DNA from: Pristionchus mayeri
Taxonomy: Eukaryota > Nematoda > Chromadorea > Rhabditida > Neodiplogasteridae
Length of the DNA: 64,000 bases
Assembly: GCA_036245805.1 (NCBI GenBank)
Contig: BTRK01000006.1
Span: forward strand, 51,019,257-51,083,256
Reading direction: 5' to 3'
Part shown: one piece after another, positions 55,130 to 64,000 of the stretch
How the letters are laid out: the number at the start of each line of letters is the position of its first letter
How positions within the stretch are numbered: position 1 is the first letter of the stretch
The notes under the pieces: model-generated
Told to the model about the DNA's origin: nothing
Databases searched by the model: none
What the model saw: only the letters and a program-made list of their open reading frames with translations
Program-made: the position numbers and the translations under genes

Positions 55130-55470
55130 AGTGCTACCGTACCCTAAACTCAGCTACACTACATTCGACACTACAGTACCCCGAAGATTACTGTAACTAA
55201 TCTATATCTTAACCTCATTGACGGTGCGCAGGGAAGTGCTGCGCGAGCAGCAGTGTTACAGTACTCTAAACTAGGCTACAGTACATTCGATACTACAGTA
55301 CCCAGCAGAGAGTTGAAGAGCGCATCTTGAGCGTTGAGTCCGTTGAACGGCGAGGAATCGCGACATCATCCGGACTCGATGACGTCGACATCCGATCATC
55401 TGGTGTATGTCAATCGATAATCATGACATACAGTACCTACCGTAATCCACAAAGACCGCGTCAACTCCTT
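55130..55470. repeat. Segment duplicated at 33.44-33.79 kb
   Basis: Same ordered landmarks as the 33.4 kb copy, with ACGGTGCGCAGGGAAGTGCT, GCGCGAGCAGCAGTGTTACA and ATCCGATCATCTGGTGTATG. Confidence 0.85.
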
Positions 55471-56185
55471 CTCCTCTTGCTTCTTGACCAGGGGTAGATT
55501 ATCGATAGAAAACATTCAAGACTCGTATCGATTATCACTAGTGGCACCTCTGCCCAATCCCTTCCTCCTCTTCCCCCCCCCTTCCCCTGCACTTTGCTCC
55601 GCCCTCTTGCCCGGTGTAGCTGTGAAGCCTTCTCCTTCCCCCCCCCCTTACCCCCATTTCCCGCTTCCTACCTTCCATTGATCATACTGTAATCGCGATC
55701 GATTTCAACTTAAACTTTATTAACGCAAAGCCAAGAGAAAGAACAACTTAGCGATGAGCAAAACTTAGCACCACGTCGAGAAAAATTCGAAAACATGTTT
55801 GCAGGGAGGATAAATTGGTCGGGTGAATCGGGAGGAGCGACGAGAGAGAAAACTAAACTGGTTTTCGGCCACTCAACCACTCACTACTGGGCGATGATGG
55901 GAAATGAGAGGGGGGGAGTTTCCAGAAACCGAGGAAGTGTCAACGTCTACTGTAAGCTATCTTCATGTTGCACTCGCTCTCACCGATCAGGCCGTACGAT
56001 AAAATTGTAATGGAAAGCGGGGTAGATCACTGCTCGGAGACAACGAATGAAGCATTCGATGAATGAAAGCGAAAGAGGATTGGGGAATTCATCGGGGGAG
56101 GTCAGAGGAGGGGTCAACAGATAGGCAGATAGGAGGAAGAGACTCTTATTATCGGGACAGGAAGCAGATCATCTAATGGGGAATC

Positions 56186-57080
56186 GACGATGATCCTACA
56201 CTAAATGCAAATGATTACTGCCTTGGGTAGTGCTTCGAAAGTGGTTGGATCGAAAGGCCGAACAATGAAGGAAGAAGGGACAATATGCAAATCGGATAAA
56301 AAGGCTGATGGTAACTAAGCACCTTCCACAAAGGACAACAAATTAGGGGGGAAACGGGGTAACGGAAACTTCTTGGGAGAACTATTCCAAACTTGAGGAA
56401 TTACAACGATAAAATTATGGAATTCGTGCACCAACAACACGAATTTTGGATCGATCTTCTGAACTGGAATGGTGGGAATATTGAAGAAAACTAAGTCGAG
56501 ATAGGAATACAAATTAGATCGAAAGCTACTTAGATACGGGGCCAACTCCAACGATAATAACTGGAGTGGAAAAATAGTGGAGATACGAGGATTGACGAAC
56601 TCGTCAGAGAGGCCATTGGAGGGGACAACAGGTAGGATGGGCTGTTCTTCTCGGGAAGCGAAAGGGAACAATTTGCGGGAAATCGATAATGATTCTACAC
56701 TAAATTATTGCTGCATTGGGCAGTGATTCGAACGTGGTGGAATCGAACAAGGCCGATGAGCGAATGAAGACGGGACACCATGGAATCGGATAAAAGGTCT
56801 GATGGAAACTTAGTGTGTTCCATAAAGGGCAGCAAATTAGGGCAAAAGGGATAATGGAAAGTTGTAGGAAAAACTATACTATACGAGAGAAATATAAGAA
56901 CAACGAAAATATTAAATTCGTACAACAACAAAAAGGCATAGAAAATAATGGGTTGATCTTCTTCAATAGGGAAATAACTGCAGATGCGTAATCGATATTG
57001 CAAAACAGTCGATCGATAACCACTTAGATGTTGGGCCAAAGACAAGAAAACATCCAGAATAACTGGCATGAAATGGGGAG
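56186..57080. repeat. Degenerate tandem duplication, two units of about 0.4-0.5 kb
   Basis: Unit 1 starts at about 56186 (CGATGATCCTACACTAAATG) and unit 2 at about 56680 (CGATAATGATTCTACACTAAAT). Shared order: GGGTAGTG/GGGCAGTG, CGGATAAAA, TTCCACAAAGGACA/TTCCATAAAGGGCA, CAAATTAGGG, CTATTCC/CTATACT, and a TCGATCTTCT/TTGATCTTCT block. Confidence 0.75.
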
Positions 57081-57343
57081 ATCAATGGATGGGGAGCAAT
57101 TGGAAGAAATTCAAATAGATTGGAGGCAGAAAAGGGAGAATTTGTGCATCGGGTGGAGACAACAATTGGGATCTTCTGCTGTAATATCATTGGGGGGGGA
57201 TTACTAGGAGAGGGTGACAACGAATCAGGAATAAGCACACAAGGGGAAACAGTGGAATCGTGAAGAATGCCAGAGGGAATGCAAGGGGAGGGATGGGGAA
57301 GGGGCAGATGATCTATCTCTGGTGCGACTGCAGCTGCGGCTGC

Positions 57344-60300
57344 TCACTGCTGCGCCCCGTCAGGCTGTCCGTGCTGCGGGCGCTGCTGCTGCTGCAAGAA
57401 TCAGAATGCGGTGTAATCACGTAGCATGATAGAATAAGTTTTGAGATCAATGACGTAGTGCTAATTAGTGATGCCAGAACGGCGCGCGCGCTCTCCTCGT
57501 TTCACACGCTCTCTCGCTCTGTCTGACCGGCGAGAGAGCGTGTGAAACGAGGAGAGCGCGCGCCAAATTGGCATCACTAGTACTAATGGTCTGCCACTTC
57601 TGGCAAGCAGCTGGAGAGTTCCGTTCACAGTAATATTATTTATTTTATTTTTTTTTTATTTCTCAGCAATATCTCTCAGCAGCAACATCAAATATACCTT
57701 CCATATTCCCACAATTTTCAGGTTTTTGGAGAATCGCTCATGGACAGACTAAAAAACAAAATAGCTCTAAACTAATTCATTAAAATAGTATGAGATTCTC
57801 ACCTGATACTGTGGATGCTGCTGCATCTGCTGCATCTGATGCTGCGGGAAGAAGTGGCCCTGGTTCTGCAATCGATAAAAACATTAAACGCGTCTCATAA
57901 ACATGGATGCAGTGTTTTTTTGGAAGATTTAGATTCAAAAAGGGGCGTGGCCTATGAGCCCAAAGTGCAAAAGGTGGATTTAATTACCTATGAAAAAATT
58001 AGCCTTGTATATCCCTCTGCCAAGCCGTTTCCCATCACTACCACTCACATTCAGTGGCGGTGGCGCACACAGATTTACGTGGACTTGCCCTGTCGCATAG
58101 TCGACTGTGCCGTGGTAGAGTCGACCGGCTTCGTCGCGAAGGACAACACGGGGAGCCATCACTCCTCCTCCTGCCCCGCCCACTCTGCTGCCAGGCGCCC
58201 GCTGCTGCAGCAGCTGCTGCTGCTCCCTCTGCTGCAGCATCGCCATTACGTGGTCGGGAGGGCGAGGGACGGGCAAAGGCGCGGACGCGCCACTGGCTGC
58301 AAAGAGAAGCGCATATCGCATATATTTATCCCCCCCTCTCTCTCTCTCGGGAGAGACGGGGGAGAAGAGAGAGAGAGAAAAATAAAATTCGAGGTCAGGT
58401 ACTCGTATGCTACTAGGATAGGCCACCTAGGAAGAATTTGCCCTCCTCGCTCGATGATTGTCACTGGTCTCCTACTCAGATTTCTATTTTAGAGGGGATC
58501 TACTAGGAAACTGCTGGGGAGGGGGGGGGGATTACCAGAGTAATGGAGAAAATGCGAGCAGAATTTCGCACTTTGCACCAGCATCTCTATTGCACGTACC
58601 GGTCGTCATGGTGATTCCCTGCTGCGCCTGCGGCTGCATCGCTGCAGCTCTCTCCTGCATCTGCTGCAGGCCCGGATGAGCGTGCGGCGACTGCTGCAGC
58701 AGAGGATCCCACCGCAGATAATCGCTGGCGAACGGCCTTGGCTGCAAGGCAATCGAGTGACTGAGAAGAATAAATTTCAAAATTCCATTTCGATTACATC
58801 TCGCTGTCATTGTAACCCTTCCACATGCCGCATGCATGTATAAACCTATTCTATCTATTCATGAGAACTATTTGTCATGTCGCCTTTGATACATAAGGCG
58901 GCATAGCGTCATAGTTCTCATCCGACCTAGTGCCTCTATTCTATTATACGATCTTGACACAGCCACAAAGCGAACGCCTAGTCTGTATCAGTGATGGCTG
59001 CTACAAGCCGTTTCGAAGTCTGCTTGCCCATTCAAACTCTCACAGTCCGCACTCACCGCGGATCTATCGCGGGCGAGAGGCACGGCGCCCATCGGGACTG
59101 CGGAGGGAGGCGCACGCTGGTGCTGTGATGGGGGCTGCCCACGAGCGGGATGAGCAGAGCCCTGCAAGTCGAGGCGATGCCTGCTGCACATTAGTTCGGA
59201 TGAGAACTATGACGTCATAGTTCTCATCCGACCTAGTGCCATGGCTGGCAAGCAGCGGAATCAATGCTCGCTAGAAAATGAGTCATCAGCATAGATGTGT
59301 GCATTTCGATATCTTCTGCCCCTTTTTGAGCACTTGAACGCACAGCGTGATCACCACGCATGAACAACAGACAAAAAGCCAATCTCAATCCTTTCCTTCC
59401 TCTTTAATTGTAATCCTTCCTCAGGCAACGTGCCCGTATAAATCTACTCTATTCTATCCTCATAGCATCTGCTCGCAGATCACAAATCTGCGCACCACAA
59501 AAGTCACTCGTAATTTTGATCGTATCTATGTTCCATATTGCATTATGCCCCACGTTATTTCGCAAAAAAGTAGCATAAATATATAAATGGGTCAACTCCT
59601 CGGCGTACCTGCACTCCTCCGTTCGACGGCAGCAGCTGCTTCTGCGCATCAGATGGACGTCGAGGCATCGTCGCAGGAAGAACAGCGGACGGCACCGACT
59701 GCGCCTGCTGCTGCACCGCGTGGGAAGGAGCAGGAAACGGCTAAATTCCCAAAATGTACTCCACATTCGCATTATTTAGTTGGCTCGATTGCACAGGCAA
59801 TACAAAATTTGATGAAAAAACACCCTTTTCCAACAGAATCTTCAATATGATTGGTTTCACTCGTTCACTGCTATCACTTTTTCCCTTTTCCTGACGAAAC
59901 TCGCTAGGAATGAGTAAGTCGATCCAGCAATCGAGTAACCGTTCACAACAACTCACGAGGCGCGCAGATCCACTGCCTACGCCATCGACCGGGGGGTTGG
60001 GCGCAAGTCGCTGCTGCTGCACGAGCTGCACCGGATGGCGCGTCTGCTGCTGCTGCTGATGATGATGATGCTGCAGCTGAGGACGGGTCTGCAATCGATT
60101 ATCAAATCGTCGTATGGCAAAGCAATACTTGAAGTAGTCGTTAGGAGTAAAAGAACACGCGCCAAAAGTAGCTAAATTACCAACGTCGTTATATCAATAA
60201 AATGCCTGCAGGGAAGTGGCCTGCATCTATTTCATTTCATCATCATTATATCACCGACCACCCTCACCCGCCTCTGCGTTTAAGCCTTCATCACTTTCTT

Positions 60301-63300
60301 TTGTGAGAACTACCGAAGAATGAACGGCAAGCGACGATGGCCCCTTCTCTAAAACACCAACAGCGCTCAGCATCTTGCATTAATCAGCAACATAATAAAG
60401 CATAGATGCCTTACGGGATCCTCGTCCATCGGTTCCTCTTTCGTCTCATTCACCAGCTTGTCCTTGCTGCTGCCTCCCGAGCCAGTAGAGTTGACTTTCC
60501 CCTCTGCAATAACATTCCCGTTGTAGTTTAGAATGCACACAAAATTCGTCATTTAGGCGCAAACAAATGCACTCTTCGCGAGGGAACTGTATTCGCAGTT
60601 GGTCATGGTGGCAAAATATCGATTGCGTCTACTGTAGTCCGATACCGTATGCTCACCCTGAGGCTGACCATCCTGCGCCGTTGCTCCGCCCTGGTGGTGC
60701 ATCTGACGCGGCGCTCCTCTCGCATCTGAATAAATTCAGTTGCTGATCGGGCGTCGGATACTGCACCCTAGCACAATCGATGCACTGCTACCGTACCTCT
60801 CTCCCTCTGCTCGCCTGCTCTCTTCACCTCTTCCTCAATCTGGGCGATCCATAGCTTATACTCCGGTGATTCGAGCTCCTGTAACATCTTCATGGTGATA
60901 CAGCGTCCATTTCCCCGCTTCATTACTACAGTAATTAACGTAGATTCCTCTATCGATTTCATCGTTCCAAAGGCGAGTCAACTCGTACCTTCTCCCTCAC
61001 AGCCACTTCCGTCTCCACTATGGCAGCTGCTCTCGTCTTCTCTTCATCTTCTTCGTTCCTCTCCTTCTTCCTCTTCTCTTCTCTCTCCGGCCTTCTCCTC
61101 TTGCCCTCCTCCTCGGCCTTCCTCTCAGCAGCAGCCACTGCCTTCTTCCTCTCCTCTTCGGCTGCAGCAGATGCTGCTGCGTTTCTTCGCTGCTGCAGCT
61201 GCAGCAGCAGCTGTGTTCTCGTCTTCTTGGGCATGCGGAAGGTGCTCGTGATTGGTGCGAGGGCGGGAGTGTGCGGGGAGGAAGAGGAGGAGCTGGCGGT
61301 GGGGAGCAAAGGCTTCTTCAGAATGCTCAGTCGCTCGTCGTCGGCTGCGCACCGCTCAGCGCCGTTCGCCTCCTGCAGCCTGCAAGTTTGAATACGGTAA
61401 TAAGGGTATACGGTAAGGGAATACGTAATGGATACGGTAGTAAGGGAATACGATAACGACGCCTCGAGTAGACGAGCTAAGTACGAAACAATCGCCTATT
61501 TATTACAACATTCGTATTTCACGACATTCCAATATTTGCATGGTATGGCTTCATGAAAGGATTAACAATTTGATTGTCTAAAGAAACTGACAATCGGGCT
61601 ATTCCGTGCACGGATACGGTTAGGAATGAGGCTGTCTTAATCCCTCTACAAAGACATAAAATATAAATGACTACTCACTTTCTCCTCCTCTCCTTCTCCT
61701 TCTCCATTCTTCTCTTCTCCCTTCTCTCCTCGTGTATCTTCCAAATCTTCTCTTTCCTATCGCGCATCTCCTGCTCTTTCTTTTCCTACAACCATGTTAT
61801 AAGTCGGATGAGAACTATGACGTCATGCCGCCTTTGATGTATCACAGACAGTATAACGTCATAGTTCTCATCCGACCTAGCGCTATAGTTCTCTTATTGG
61901 AAAAATTTGGTTCCATGTTCGGAGGTGTTTCACGTGCGCTTAATGAACAAACGCCTATCAGCTGTATAGATACCCCTAATCACACCTGAAAATGGAGCAC
62001 ACATTTTCCAATAAGAGAACTCTATCCTATAACCATGATATACATCATCAGTAAACTCTGGCACTATGCCGGATGAACACTCAGGAAGGCGCGAGAACCA
62101 ATCGTTACGTCAGAAAGAGCGCTCCCATCCCGTGAAATCCGGAAAATTTAGCAACATAATTCCAATTTTTACTCGAATCAGATGGGCTACCGTATCCTGA
62201 TAGCATGGCCTATCGTATCCTGATAGCATGGCCTACCGTATCCTGGCCGAGCGTGTCGGGACGAAGGTCATCCCCTCCTCCTTCATGTGACTCGGGCACC
62301 GCATCCACAGCGTAGTCGCCCATCAAGAAGTCAGCCGCGGCGGCAGCCTTTTCCTGCAAATATCGATCGATTACGTTGTTCGGTGTACCGTATTCCACTC
62401 AGCGATAAAATGCTACTGTACCTCGCCGATACTTTGTTCACCATCCGTATCACTCCCCGGTTTTTGACCCTCGACCCCACCGGTATTCAGTACGCAGCTT
62501 CAATCATGCCTGTGCAAGGAACCGCTCGGGGGGGGGGGGGGGGAACCCCCGAGCGGTTACCACCTATGTATCATGCGTTCGCGTACCTCATCCGAGCCGT
62601 CGCTGAGAGCTTCCTCCTTCTTCACTCTCCCCCTTCCACTACTCATCGGTACGCTCTCCTCCTCCTCCTCAGACTCTTGTTCCTCTCCACTCTCCTCTTC
62701 TTCTTCGCTCTCCTCCTCCTCGTCTATAATGATTTAGTCAATGGTGACTATTCGGTGTAATGATTTTATTCAACTAAAATGAATGGGCTAAATAATCTGA
62801 CCGCTTTCGCTGCCTCTCTCCCTCTTCTCAGCCTTCTTCACTCTCCTCCATCCATTCCTCATCGACACGTCCCTCTCCTCACTCTCCTCTCCTTCTTCAC
62901 TTTCTTCTTCATCCTCTTCACTCACGCTCTCTTCCTCCTCGTCTATAATTAGGAAATCTAATTAATTACAGCCAATAATTAAGGCTTTTCTCGATGCCAT
63001 GAAGATATTCAAGAAGATATTTGCACTAAACCTCCCTCATTCCTCTCTCATATTGTTTTTCAGTAACGCAATAACCACATGTCCCCGATATGTATAAAGC
63101 TATCGATATATCTCTCTAGCTAGCTAGCTAGTCACCGGTGAACTTTGTAAACAATAATTTTACTTAAAAGAAAAATGCATGGACTCTTCTTCTTCATCTA
63201 ACCGCTGTCTGCGTCACTTTCCCTCTCCTCCTTCCTTCTCTTCTCCGCTTCCTCTCTTTTCATCTCAGCCACCTTCTTCTTTCGAACTGTAACAAAAGAC

Positions 63301-63563
63301 ATCAGGCATTTTTAAGGATCGTATCTGTTCGTCTATACGCAAAGTTAAAATAAAATAACTAAAACTGGTTACTATTTTCTACCGTCAGTACTCACATCAA
63401 TAAGTAACTTAATTAATAATATATTTTTGCTGGAACAAGACAAGGCAGTTCACGATTTCGTCGTCAGAGTACATACAAAAATAATAACCACAATAATAAC
63501 AATAATAATAATGAACAACTCACGCGCTTCGTAGTTGTGAAACTCGATGCCAGAGTTGCAAAG
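57344..63563 (-). CDS. Large acidic/basic then Gln-rich nuclear-type protein, 5' end outside the window
   Basis: Family not recognised. Eighteen exons in agreeing phases give 715 residues: 63524-63563, 63203-63286, 62802-62942, 62587-62723, 62237-62353, 61679-61785, 60989-61379, 60797-60878, 60657-60725, 60415-60503, 59957-60088, 59609-59740, 59057-59161, 58600-58741, 58079-58296, 57803-57865, 57698-57748, 57344-57391. The N-terminal part has long Glu/Ser runs and a highly charged coiled-coil-like stretch (MRDRKEKIWKIHEERREKRR). The middle has ELESPEYKLWIAQIEEEVKR, and the C-terminal third is Gln/His/Pro-rich (HHHHQQQQQ; MLQQREQQQLLQQR), ending DGAQQ. Such composition is common in transcription or chromatin cofactors; no catalytic domain is visible. 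The exon at 63563 is preceded by an acceptor, so upstream exons must exist. The last two small exons are the weakest. Confidence 0.75.
57465..57580. mobile_element. GC-rich palindromic element
   Basis: TAGTGATGCCAGAACGGCGC and the complementary end TTGGCATCACTAG. CTGTCTGACCGGCGAGAGAG lies at the centre, as in the 30.16 kb element. In the last introns of the Gln-rich gene. Confidence 0.88.
58861..58934. mobile_element. Family B MITE, left end trimmed
   Basis: ATGAGAACTATTTGTCATGT to TTCTCATCCGACCTAGTGCC; TTTGATACATAA remains at the centre. Confidence 0.82.
59193..59240. mobile_element. Family B MITE reduced to a hairpin
   Basis: TCGGATGAGAACTATGACGT joined almost directly to its complement, with the central GATATATC part lost. 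Confidence 0.85.
61801..61883. mobile_element. Family B MITE
   Basis: GTCGGATGAGAACTATGACG to CATAGTTCTCATCCGACCT; directly followed by a family D element. Confidence 0.9.
61888..62025. mobile_element. Family D MITE
   Basis: ATAGTTCTCTTATTGGAAAA to TTTTCCAATAAGAGAACTCTAT, with GTGTTTCACGTGCGC in the interior; adjoins the family B copy. Confidence 0.9.
62515..62570. repeat. Poly-G hairpin
   Basis: AACCGCTCGG, a long G run, then CCCCCGAGCGGTTACC. A palindrome with the G-run in its loop, within an intron of the Gln-rich gene. Confidence 0.85.
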
Positions 63564-63639
63564 CTGCAATGAACATCGTCGTTAATCAGGAGAGCATTTC
63601 GAGGCACTTTTCTGGAATCGTGCCAAGGCTAGTGGTCAA

Positions 63640-63825
63640 AAGGGTAGGTCACAAAATTTGTAAAAAGTTGGCACGTTTCTACAATTTAGTATGAAATCCT
63701 TGAAAATGGGTACGTTTTAAGAAAACCTACTAAAAAATGGGTACGTTTTCTACTTTTACACTGGTCCGAACTCCAAAAAGCGGGCACGTTGTGTCATTTT
63801 GGACCTACTTTTCGATCACTGAACA
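63640..63825. repeat. Dispersed repeat G
   Basis: GGTAGGTCACAAAATTTGTA, AAAATGGGTACGTTTTCTAC and TTGGACCTACTTTTCGATCA match the 42.98 kb copy in order. Upstream-side intron of the Gln-rich gene. Confidence 0.8.
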
Positions 63826-64000
63826 AGCCCCCCCCCCCTGTCCCCTTCTCATTATATTTCGACAAGAAAACACACAAATTCTGTCGAATCGACGAGAGAA
63901 ATGCAAGCGGTAGCGTATCACGTGAGAAGGGATCATTTTCGACATCGTCAAGGAGCCAACAATAAAGTATTTCAAATCCATCACTACCTTCCAAAAAGCG

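Larger units (their letters stand above)
54280..57343. other. Intergenic, no gene recognised
   Basis: Contains the uninserted paralogue of the 31.4 kb element site (about 55.02-55.13 kb), the old duplicate segment 55130-55470, C-rich tracts near 55.6 kb, and a tandem duplication (56186-57080). Minus-strand open frames at 56.3-57.2 kb are Phe/Leu/Pro-rich and belong to the duplication. They lack splice or family signals and I do not call them genes. Confidence 0.55.

Noticed and set aside
57815..58492. 225-codon + strand open frame
   Set aside because: Antisense to Gln-rich exons with good splice sites and phases; the + reading is Leu-rich because CAG repeats are read as CTG.
3489..61883. Regularly recurring palindromes as a CRISPR array
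   Set aside because: Copies lie kilobases apart without spacers and the host is a eukaryote; these are MITEs.

Overview
The window is nematode nuclear DNA. Small exons are joined by short introns with TTTCAG-type acceptors. The gene families are nematode-typical: srd- and srsx-type chemoreceptors, a UDP-glucuronosyltransferase, and sniffer/C-factor-type short-chain dehydrogenases. One minus-strand cluster has operon-like spacing. A free-living, perhaps diplogastrid (Pristionchus-like), nematode is plausible, but that is inference. Introns and spacers are packed with short palindromic elements, remnants of RTE- and CR1-like retroposons, and one mariner remnant. No bacterial, organellar or rRNA sequence was seen.

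Layout. 1-3.0 kb: no gene recognised, two inverted repeats. 3.0-4.6 kb (-): secreted cysteine-repeat protein, one repeat per exon. 5.2-11.0 kb: three paralogous SDR genes (+, +, -) with similar promoters; the first has lost the codon of its catalytic lysine. A deleted mariner lies between copies 2 and 3. 13.4-16.4 kb (+): complete srd receptor. 16.5-21.3 kb (-): complete UGT in 13 exons. 22.3-24.5 kb (-): second srd-like receptor with a one-base frame problem. 26.6-30.4 kb (-): srsx-like receptor carrying a LINE insertion with target-site duplication, also one base out of frame. 31.4-33.3 kb: a 1.9 kb palindromic element whose empty site is visible at 55.09 kb.

34.7-47.7 kb (-): the most interesting locus, a Su(var)3-9-type chromodomain / pre-SET / SET / post-SET histone methyltransferase in about 30 small exons. 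Its SET motif reads AHSC instead of NHSC. The SET-encoding introns hold an RTE fragment, a hAT-like element with an 8-bp target duplication, and a 0.6 kb palindrome. A 7-bp tandem repeat puts its basic C-terminal tail out of frame. 48.3-49.6 kb: two retroposon fragments. 49.8-52.1 kb (-): three small genes about 150 bp apart, operon-like. 53.1-54.3 kb (-): small Ser/Asp-rich gene, weak. 54.3-57.3 kb: repeats, including a tandem duplication. 57.3-63.6 kb (-): large Glu/Lys- then Gln-rich nuclear-type protein whose 5' end lies beyond the window.

Together the first half is a xenobiotic-response and chemosensory neighbourhood (SDR reduction, UGT conjugation, receptors) and the second half is chromatin or regulatory. 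All exon models come from reading splice signals and phases by eye. Three genes with 1-2 base discrepancies at exon borders may reflect consensus errors rather than pseudogenes.
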